This document shows, piece after piece, positions 56,438 through 64,000 of a stretch of 64,000 bases of DNA. Position numbers and translations under genes: made by a program. The DNA comes from Taudactylus pleione (Eukaryota > Chordata > Amphibia > Anura > Myobatrachidae), in contig JAUIMM010000694.1 of NCBI GenBank assembly GCA_031769625.1, positions 4,548,501 to 4,612,500 on the forward strand. The letters run 5' to 3'. The first letter of the stretch is position 1. Each line of letters starts with the position of its first letter. The notes under the pieces are model-generated. The model had not been told where the DNA came from. It saw nothing but the letters and a program-made list of their open reading frames with translations, and made no database searches.

Positions 56438-57128
56438 TAGGGATGTGCGCTGACCCCCGTGTTTTGGATTTGGATCTGTATTGGTTTTGCCAAAACCTCA
56501 CCTCAGTGTTTTGTTTTTTGTTTTTGGTTTGGGATCTGGATTTTAAAAAAAATAAATTAAAAAAAATGCTAAAATCAAATAAAATGGGCCTGTTTTTGTT
56601 TTTACAGTATATTTAACCTCAATAACATTTATTTCCACTCGTTTCCAGAAAATTTTGACCACCTCACAGCTCACTATATTGTTTTCATTCAGTTTAGGCC
56701 CAAAATATGCACCAAGCCAGCTGGCTGACTAAGCTATGCAGCAGCAGTGGGTGGCATAAACACGTGGCAGTTCAAATTCAAACATGGCACATCAGGAAAC
56801 AAATGTTTTTATTATTCAGGAGAGTCCTGAGGGAGTTGGAGTATGTATGTAGGTGAAGGCAGGGACAGGAAGGGTTGATTTGTAGTAAATGTAATTTAAT
56901 TTTTAATTTAAGTAAATTTATGAGGGAGAAGATCAGTCCTCCTTGCCCCAGAAGAATCCTTGAGTGCCATGCCTGCTGCTGCTGGGAGTGGATTTTCTCA
57001 TCCTAGAAGGGGACCAGGAAGACTACTAGTAGAGCTCTCCAAAACAGTTGACTGTTAAATAATACTTTGCAAAGCTTCCACATCAAAAAGCATTTCCCAA
57101 CCTGTACAGGTACATTTAAAAAAACATA

Positions 57129-57579
57129 GGCCCTCATTCAGAGCCGGACGCTCTGAGCAGAGAGCTCGCTCTGAATGAGGGCCATCATCCATAAAAATGG
57201 AGCGTCCTCCTGGACGCTCGTATAGCTGTGGGTCACCACCCACAGCTCATACGAGCATGCAGGATGATGGTCGCGATGGTCTTGATGGGCGTGCTGTCGA
57301 TGTTGATTGACAGCACGCCCCCTTTGGTGGGCGTGCGAGGGGGCGTGCCTCCGTCTGGGAGGCACGCCCCCTTGCACGCCCACCAAAGGGGGCGTGCTGT
57401 CAATCAACATCGACAGCACGCCCCCTTTGATCAGACACAACGAGCGAAGGAAAGTCCTTCGCTCGTCGCATCTGGCGCATGCGCACGACGGAGCTCCCTC
57501 CGTCGTGCGCATGCGCAGTGCACACCATCGACCCACTTGCGAGCGGACAGCCGCTTGCGAGTGGGTCTGAATGAGGCCC
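57129..57579 (+). mobile_element. Hairpin-chain MITE, rearranged copy, TSD ATA/ATG
   Basis: Starts GGCCCTCATTCAG and ends CTGAATGAGGCCC, with ATA and ATG flanking. The middle modules of the family are missing and replaced by a large palindrome at 57287-57423. Confidence 0.9.
57287..57423. repeat. Near-perfect palindrome, 66-bp arms
   Basis: Arms 57287-57352 and 57358-57423 are complementary at 65 of 66 positions with a 5-base loop (GTCTG). Each arm contains a further stem, GGGCGTGCTGTCGATG / CAATCAACATCGACAGC. Confidence 0.95.
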
Positions 57580-57760
57580 ATGGTTAGTGGCCCCCAAACT
57601 GCCACTTAACCAGCACAGATATGCGGACAAGTGCAAGATTTAAGATTAACCCGTGGTAAATTTAATTTACTTAAGTAAGAGTTTTTACAAGTGAGTTTTA
57701 AAAGTGATGTTGCCCATAGCAACCAATCAGATTCTACTTAACATTTACCTAGCACTAGAA

Positions 57761-58431
57761 CACTGGTTCTCAAACTCAGTCATTATGACCCCAACAGTGC
57801 AGGTTTTCCATGTCTCTTCAGCAGAATCACAAGTGAAATAATTAGCTCCATCTGTGGATCTTTTAAAATGTGTCAATGAGTAATGAATACACCTGTGCAC
57901 CTGCTGGGTGACCTGGAAAAAGTGACCTGTGTTGGGTCCTGAGGACAGAGGGCTTGATTCAGACCCGCTCGCGAGCGGGTCGATGTTGGGCCAGTGCGCA
58001 TATGCACGTCAGACCCGGCTCCGTCGCGCGCATGCGCGCAACCCGGATAGCGACAGGCAAGCTGTCGCTATGGGTCTCGCTACAAAGGGGGCATGCTGTC
58101 GATGGTGAGTGACAGCACGCCCCCTTTGGTGGGCATGCTGGGGGCGTGGCTGGCCAGACGGAGGCGTTCCCATAATAGAGCCAAAAGCACTCCAGGGCTT
58201 GCAGCAGACGAGACCCTACCACAAGGGTCTCGTCGCAAGCCCGATGGTCGCGAATGGTCTTGACCATCGTGACCATCTTTTTGGCCGCTTGCTATAGCTG
58301 TGGGTGGTCACCCACAGCTATGTGAGCGGCCAGGAGGCTGCTCTAAAATCAGGAAGGATGGCCCTGATTCAGAGCGAGCGCTTTGTCAGAGCGTCCGGCT
58401 CTGAATCAGGGCCAGAGTTTGAGAACCTCTG
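57761..58431. mobile_element. hAT MITE split by a hairpin-chain MITE
   Basis: Starts CACTGGTTCTCAAACTCAG and ends GAGTTTGAGAACCTCTG. The flanking octamers CACTAGAA and TTCTAGAA share the last six bases. The interior AGCTCCATCTGTGGATC matches other copies. Interrupted at 57950-58413. Confidence 0.88.
57950..58413 (-). mobile_element. Hairpin-chain MITE, TSD AGA, innermost layer
   Basis: Starts GGGCTTGATTCAG and ends CTGAATCAGGGCC with AGA at 57947-57949 and 58414-58416. Excision restores GGACAGAGTTTGAG of the hAT MITE. Confidence 0.93.
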
Positions 58432-58576
58432 TTCTAGAAGATAATAGCTAGAATCTGATTGGTTGCTATGGGCAAGCAACATTACTTCTAAAACTAATTT
58501 CTAAAAACTCACTTTGGTAAATTAAATTTACCCCTCAAGGTCTCACATTGTATCTTTCTTGAGAATCCTGCACCTG

Positions 58577-58959
58577 CTGTTGATGTTGAGTGACAGCACG
58601 CACCCTTTGGTGAGCGGGCCGGGGGTGGCTGCCCAGACGGAGGCGTTCCCATGAGAACGCATACCGTCTGGGGGCGGCCCCACTGACATCACAAGTGCTG
58701 TCAGTGGGAGAGCTTTCGGCTCTGTTTGAGCTGAAACCTCTCTGGGGCTTGCAGCAACGAGACCCTACCACAAGGGTCTCGTTGCAAGCCTGATGGTCGT
58801 AATGGTCTTGACTATCGCGACCATATTCCTTGCCGCTTGCTATAGCTGTGTGTGGTCACCCACAGCTATGCGAACGGCAAGGAGGCCGTTCTAAAAAAAA
58901 AAACCGGCCCTGATTCAGAGCGAGCGCTCTGTCAGAGCGACCGGCTCTGAATCAGGGCC
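58577..58959 (-). mobile_element. Hairpin-chain MITE, 5'-truncated
   Basis: Starts inside the AGTGACAGCACGC module and runs through five more stems to the terminal CTGAATCAGGGCC at 58959. Confidence 0.88.
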
Positions 58960-59149
58960 AGTGTCAGCAACAGCACAGCACAGCGATCACATTCACAGCT
59001 CCCTCCCTCTTCACTTTCCACAGCCGGAATGAAAAATGGCGTCGATCGCGGGACCTTTTATACAATCCAAAACCCGTGAGAATCCAACAGCCGGATGATA
59101 AAGCTTTGCCTCGTTTTGAGATCCGAGTCAGATTTGTCTCATATCTCCT

Positions 59150-61060
59150 AAGTCTCCTCAGAATGTACAGGGGGCCACACTCACTGACCACACTCCCTGC
59201 AGTGTCACACAGAATGTACAGGGGGCCACACTCCCTGACCACACTCCCTGCAGTGTCACACAGAATGTACAGGGGGCCACACTCATTGACCACACTCCCT
59301 GCAGTGTCACACAGAATGTACAGGGGGCCGCACTCCCTGATCATACTCCCTGCAGTGTCACACAGAATGTACAGGGGGCCGCACTCCCTGATCATACTCC
59401 CTGCAGTGTCACACAGAATGTACAGGGGGCCGCACTCCCTGATCATACTCCCTGCAGTGTCACACAGAATGTACAGGGGGCCACACTCCCTGACCACACT
59501 CTCTGCAGTGTCACATAGAATGTACAGGAGGCCACACACTAGGCCACACTCCCTGCAGTGTCACACAGAATGTACAGGGGGCCACACTCACTGACCACAC
59601 TCCCTGCAGTGTCACACAGAATGTACAGGGGACCGCACTCCCTGATCATACTCCCTGCAGTGTCACACAGAATGTACAGGGGGCCACACTCCCTGACCAC
59701 ACTCTCTGCAGTGTCACATAGAATGTACAGGGGGCCACACACTAGGCCACACTCCCTGCAGTGTCACACAGAATGTACAGGGGGCCACACTCACTGACCA
59801 CACTCCCTGCAGTGTCACACAGAATGTACAGGGGGCCGCACTCCCTGATCATACTCCCTGCAGTGTCACACAGAATGTACAGGGGGCCACACTCCCTGAC
59901 CACACTCCCTGCAGTGTCACATAGAATGTACAGGGGGCCACACACTAGGCCACACTACCTGCAGTGTCACACAGAATGTACAGGGGGCCACACTCACTGA
60001 CCACACTCCCTGCAGTGTCACACAGAATGTACATGGGGCCGCACTCCCTGATCATACTCCCTGCAGTGTCACACAGAATGTACAGGGGGCCGCACTCCCT
60101 GATCACACTCCCTGCAGTGTCACACAGAATGTACAGGAGGCCACACTCCCTGACCACACTTCCTGCAGTGTCACATAGAATGTACAGGGGGACACACACT
60201 AGGCCACACTACCTGCAGTGTCACACAGAATGTACAGGGGGCCACACTCCCTGACCACACTCCCTGCAGTGTCACACAGAATGTACAGGGGGCCGCACTC
60301 CCTGATCACACTCCCTGCAGTGTCACATAGAATGTACAGGGGGCCACACACTAGGCCACACTACCTGCAGTGTCACACAGAATGTATAGGGGGCCACACT
60401 CCCTGACCACACTCCCTGCAGTGTCACACAGAATGTACAGGGGGCCACACACTAGGCCACACTACCTGCAGTGCCACACAGAATGTACAGGGGGCCACAC
60501 ACTAGGCCACACTACCTGCAGTGTCACACAGAATGTACAGGGGGCCACACTCCATCACCACACTCCCTGCAGTGTCACACAGAATGTACAGGGGGCCACA
60601 CACTAGGCCACACTACCTGCAGTGTCACACAGAATGTACAGGGGGCCACACTCCCTGCAGTGTCATGCAGAATGTACAGGGGGCCACACTCCCTGCAGTT
60701 TCACACAGAATGTACAGGGGGCCACACACTGCAGTGTCACACAGAATGTACAGGGGGCCACACTCCCTGCAATGTCACATAGAATGTAGAGGGGGATACA
60801 CTCCCTGCTGTGTCACACAGAATGTACAGGGGGCCACACTCCCTGCAATGTTACATAGAATGTAGAGGGGGTCACACGCCCTGCAGTATCACACAGAATG
60901 TACAGAGGGCTCACAATAGGCCACACTCCCTGCAGTGTCATACAGAATGTACAGGGGGCCACACTCCCTGCAGTGTCACATACTGTAAAATGTATAGTGG
61001 GCCACACTCCCTGCAGTATCACACAGAATGTACAGAGGAGCACACTCTAGGGAAAAATGC
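59150..61060. repeat. 51-bp satellite with 203-bp higher-order period
   Basis: Units contain CACAGAATGTACAGGGGGCC, ACACTCCCTGACC and ACACTCCCTGCAGTGT. From 59539 to about 60200 a four-monomer block recurs every 203 bp, marked by a variant CACACACTAGGCCACACT. Units shorten and diverge after 60640. The 17-residue periodic open frames on both strands are artefacts. Confidence 0.96.
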
Positions 61061-61559
61061 ATAGGGATCCCCCTATATTTAAAACCAGCACCGGACCCAA
61101 ACCTGACCAGGGTGTAATGTCACAGCCAGGAGACCCTATCACCGGGTCTCCACGGCCAAAGCATTCACACCCCAAGTTGGTCAGCCCAAGCCGGTGATCT
61201 CAGGGAAGGTGGTGATCCCCCAAGAAGGGGTCCCCCTCTCTCAAAACCCCAAGGCTTAGGCTGAAGCCCAGGCTCTCCCCCGCACCCCTGGGCTGTGGGT
61301 ACAGGGGTAATAATGGTGAAATAAGTTCAAAACTATTGTATTTTACAGTTTAACTACAGGTGCCAGCATGCCTGCCCTTTGGCACTTGTGGAACTACAAG
61401 TGCCAGCAGGCAGCCAGCACCCGCTGTTGGGGGGGGAGAGGCCAGGATCTCCGTAGGCTGATGGAGATTTCCTGGCCTCTTTCTCTCATCTGTGACGGAC
61501 AGAGATTTCCCGCAGATATCCGATGCTGTGTTGTACAATACAGCTTGGATAAGGCGTGA
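61061..61559. other. Non-coding DNA with small inverted repeats
   Basis: Includes GGAGACCCTATCACCGGGTC (61129), AACTACAGGTGCCAGCATGC and GAACTACAAGTGCCAGC repeats (61354, 61392) of the same family as 13858. No gene. Confidence 0.5.
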
Positions 61560-62192
61560 CGCATCCTGCTGCATTTGCAAGGATGGAATTGCAAAGCTGT
61601 TTGTGTGCAACTTTGCAATTCTGTTCAGTACTGACTCAGCAAGGGAGCTAGTGAGAAATCGCACGGAGCCGACTAATGTTGCGTCTCTGTGCATGCATAT
61701 GTGTCACAATGCGCATGCACGAACCAGTCAATGTGGCCAGGTAAAGGTTTGCACGGCTTACACAGTGAGGATGGAGGCCCTTCTGATGTTGAATAACAGG
61801 AAGTGCCATTTGTGGGTGGTGACGGAGGGGTGGCTGGGTGAACGCAGGCGTGCCTGAGCATCTGAACGCCATTGCAGGGGCGTGCATAATTAAGGTAGTG
61901 CGGTGGCATACGCAGCCAAACGACTCTATGCATGCAGGCAGTGGCTAAAATCCTGCGCCAGGTCAGGCCATCCTCTATTGTGCATCTGGGTCCGATGGTT
62001 CTCGATGTTACCGATGTTTGCGCTATCCTGCGTACTGATTGAGCATTGAGTAAAGGGAGATGGGCGGCATTGTGTATTGCTGGGCGTCTGCAGCTCATGC
62101 TGCGGCTGCCGTGCGTATGCATTGATTAGCATATACACGCAGCGGCCGAGTGCATACGATCTCTCACATGTGTCCCTTGTTGAATCAGGCCC
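61560..62192. mobile_element. GGGCCTGATTCA-type MITE, left end missing
   Basis: The right end TTGAATCAGGCCC is followed by AGA. Interior text (CGCAGGCGTGCCTGAGC, GTGCATAATTAA, ATGCGCATGCACGAACC) matches 63274-63871 and the inverse of 30711-31331. The left end is not seen, so the left limit is approximate. Confidence 0.7.
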
Positions 62193-62309
62193 AGACTCAC
62201 AAGTGAAATATTAGCTCCACCACTGGAACTTTTGTGTCAGTGAGTAATGATTGCTACTGTGCACCTGCCAGGAGACCTGGAAAACATGACCTGAGTTTGA
62301 GAACCTCTG
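62193..62309 (+). mobile_element. hAT MITE right half
   Basis: Contains CACAAGTGAAATATTAGCTCC and ends GAGTTTGAGAACCTCTG, matching 57761-58431. The left half is missing beyond the MITE. Confidence 0.75.
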
Positions 62310-62502
62310 ATCTAATGTCATCCAAGTTGAAGACAAAATTAACTCTGTTGCTTGTAAATGTTTTCGGGTGATCACGTGTAACTCCGGGACTGGAGGACTG
62401 TGGCAGAGTGGTCCATTAGAATGGGAGTGAGGCATTTCTATTTTCTCCTCAGCATTGGACAACATTTTGCCTCAGATGTAACAATTCATGGCATCACACA
62501 TA

Positions 62503-63020
62503 GGGCCTGATTCAGACCCACTCGCGAGCGGCTGTCCGCTCGCAAGTGGGTCGATGGTCTGCACTGCGCATGCGCACGACGGTGGGAGCTCCGTCGTGCG
62601 CATGCACAAGACGCGACGAGTGAAGGACTTTCCTTCGCTCGTTGTGTCTGATCAAAGGGGGCGTGCTGTCGATGTTGATTGACAGCACGCCCCCTTTGGT
62701 GGGTGTGCCGGGGGCGTGCCTCCCAGACGGGGGTGTTCCCAAGGGAACGCCTACCGTCAGAAGCCGGCCCACTGACATCACTAGTGATGTCAGTGGGAGT
62801 GATTTTGGCTCTGATAGAGCCAAAATCACTCCGGGCCTTGCGGTTGAGAAACTCAACCGCAGGCTTCTGCTCGCAGTGGCGATGGTCGCGATGGTCTTAT
62901 ATGCTGTGGGTGGTGACCCACAGCTATACGAGCGTCCAGGAGGACGCTCCATAATTATGGAGGTGGGCCCTGATTAAGAGCGAGCGCTCTGGTCAGAGCG
63001 TCCGGCTCTGAATCAGGGAC
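62503..63020 (-). mobile_element. Hairpin-chain MITE, complete, TSD ATA
   Basis: Starts GGGCCTGATTCAG and ends CTGAATCAGGGAC with ATA on both sides (62500-62502, 63021-63023). Stems include CGACGAGTGAAGGA / TCCTTCGCTCGTTG and AAAGGGGGCGTGCTGTC / GACAGCACGCCCCCTTT. Confidence 0.95.
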
Positions 63021-63029
63021 ATAGATCAA

Positions 63030-63190
63030 CCTAAAGGCCTGTACACACTGGACAATTTATTTGAACGAAAGGAACGATAACAATATCTTTGAATGAATAT
63101 CGTTCAAATCGTCCAGTATGTATGCACTTACCAATGAGCGATGCGCGCTCCCGCGGGTCGTTAACCTTATCCCAAGTCAACTGTACATGC
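63030..63190. mobile_element. Probable MITE fragment with GTACACACTGGAC end
   Basis: Starts near GGCCTGTACACACTGGAC. GAACGATAACAATATC and GAATATCGTTCAAATCGTCC are inverse to the start. The right end is not found. Confidence 0.55.
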
Positions 63191-63273
63191 AGCCAAATCT
63201 GGGGATATCATTAGCTTTGCCATGCTGCCGAATGGCAGTTTCCTCTATATGTCAGCTGCTGTGTAAGTACTGA

Positions 63274-63871
63274 GGGCCTGATTCAGAGCCGCTCGTAAGC
63301 GGCCGCTCGTTCACTTCGAGCGATGTTCGCACATCTGCGCATGCATATGGGTCGTAATGCGCATGCGCCAACCAGTCAGAGCGGTCGGAAAACGTGTGTT
63401 CGCAAAATTGCGAGTGCCTGCTAATTTGAGTGACAGGAGGAGGCGTATGTGGGTGGTAGCAGGGGAAGGTGCTTGAAAACGGGGAGTGGAGATCCGAACG
63501 CAGGCGTGCCTAACGGTCAAAATGGGCATTTTAAGGGTGTGTATAATTAACAAAGCAGCGTCATCGGCCACGTCACTTGGTTGTTTCTTAGCCTGAACTG
63601 TTCGCATGATTGCGGTAGGAAAATCCAACCACAAGCACTGCGAGCAGTTCAGACGCCTTTCGATGTACTCAATTAATCTAATAAATAGCGGAGATGACGT
63701 ATGATGCGAGCGGCCAGGGGGCGTCTTTACAAAAGAGCAAGCGCATGTTTAATTCGCTCACTCAGACATAGAGGCGTCAACAGACCGCAAAGAGCGAGCG
63801 CTCAATTTAAATAGCCGACCCCTTTTTCTGAACGAGCGAGCGCAAATAGCGTCCGGCTCTGAATCAGGCCC
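63274..63871. mobile_element. GGGCCTGATTCAG-ended MITE, second subfamily, TSD TGA
   Basis: Starts GGGCCTGATTCAGAGCC and ends GGCTCTGAATCAGGCCC, with TGA flanking (63271-63273, 63872-63874). Both outermost bases are perfect inverses for 17 bases. The interior has fewer long stems than the hairpin-chain subfamily. Confidence 0.95.
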
Positions 63872-63874
63872 TGA

Positions 63875-64000
63875 GATCCCTTATGAGAAAAAAGCACTCC
63901 ACTGATAACGACAGCTACAGCCGGCTGAACGGTCATGCATTATGACCGTTCGTACATGGCCCTGCCGTCGGCGCTGCTATCTATAACAGCGCCCCTGTCA
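63875..64000. other. Palindrome-rich edge sequence
   Basis: AACGGTCATGCATTATGACCGTT at about 63928-63950 (stem AACGGTCAT / ATGACCGTT) and GGCGCTG / CAGCGCC at 63970-63993 form stems. This is probably another hairpin-type element cut by the window end. Confidence 0.5.

Larger units (their letters stand above)
57650..58534. mobile_element. TTAA-target MITE with two nested insertions
   Basis: The left end follows TTAA (57646-57649) with GGTAAATTTAATTTAC, and the right end GGTAAATTAAATTTACCCC is followed by TCAA, a mutated TTAA. It is the same family as 41813-42008. It is split by a hAT MITE (57761-58431). Confidence 0.85.
56438..59140 (+). mobile_element. hAT relic hosting several nested MITEs
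   Basis: The left end TAGGGATGTGCGC matches the left end of the 3113-7850 hAT, and CCTCAATAACATTTATTTCC (56619) matches 3328. The right part 58960-59140 (CTCTTCACTTTCCACAGCC, ATGGCGTCGATCGCG and others) matches 7640-7760 of that element. The right terminus is lost at the 51-bp array. Inside lie 57129-57579, 57650-58534 (with two further layers) and 58577-58959. No transposase frame is left. Confidence 0.75.

Noticed and set aside
59076..60865. Frames of 60-191 codons with MYRGPHSL or ILCDTAGS repeats
   Set aside because: Shadow frames of the 51-bp satellite, open on both strands.

Overview
The window looks like intergenic DNA from a large vertebrate genome, most likely a frog or toad. I infer this from the mix of mobile elements: CR1-like and L2-like LINEs, a Tc1-like transposon, hAT elements with a BED-type (ZBED-like) transposase, a retroviral pol relic, and many short inverted-repeat elements (MITEs) that I recognise as amphibian types. 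I cannot name the species. I found no convincing host gene, rRNA, tRNA or CRISPR array. The one place with gene-like signals is a weak two-exon candidate at 18650-18912. Almost every long open frame is a by-product of tandem repeats with a period close to a multiple of three.

Layout. 1-2318: 73-bp satellite with a 585-bp higher-order repeat. 3113-7850: a hAT element with a perfect 8-bp target-site duplication (TSD). It carries a broken transposase on the minus strand, a second copy of the same family inserted head-to-tail inside that gene (4064-5559), and hairpin MITEs. 9036-11665: an L2 LINE interrupted by a Tc1 element, itself interrupted by a hAT MITE. 14171-18200: about 3.8 kb of telomere-like GGTTAGG minisatellites between MITE-like ends. 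19383-20032: 30-bp array. 20886-21365: CR1 tail. 21385-23312: 36-bp array. 25084-38700: a 47-49-bp satellite of some 200 units, interrupted by at least six insertions and partly duplicated as a block of about 2 kb.

39249-40110: retroviral pol relic. 40600-42480: hAT relic with tandem internal units. 42490-43519: CR1 reverse transcriptase relic. 43946-45409: hAT MITE with its own minisatellite and a perfect 8-bp TSD. 46161-47015: interleaved inverted repeats. 48437-49429: another hAT MITE with a minisatellite. 50146-51062: CCCTAA-like array inside a MITE. 53430-54480: 27-bp array. 54590-59140: MITEs nested up to four deep. 59150-61060: 51-bp array with a 203-bp higher-order period. 61560-64000: further MITEs.

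Three themes stand out. First, a family with GGGCCTGATTCAG ends is built almost wholly of consecutive hairpins (twelve in 550 bp in the best copy). It and related elements insert with 3-bp TSDs. Second, most minisatellites here sit inside non-autonomous DNA transposons, so the elements seem to seed tandem arrays. Third, the arrays act as readable targets, so many insertions can be dated relative to one another. All family names come from my own recognition of motifs and termini; no database search was run.
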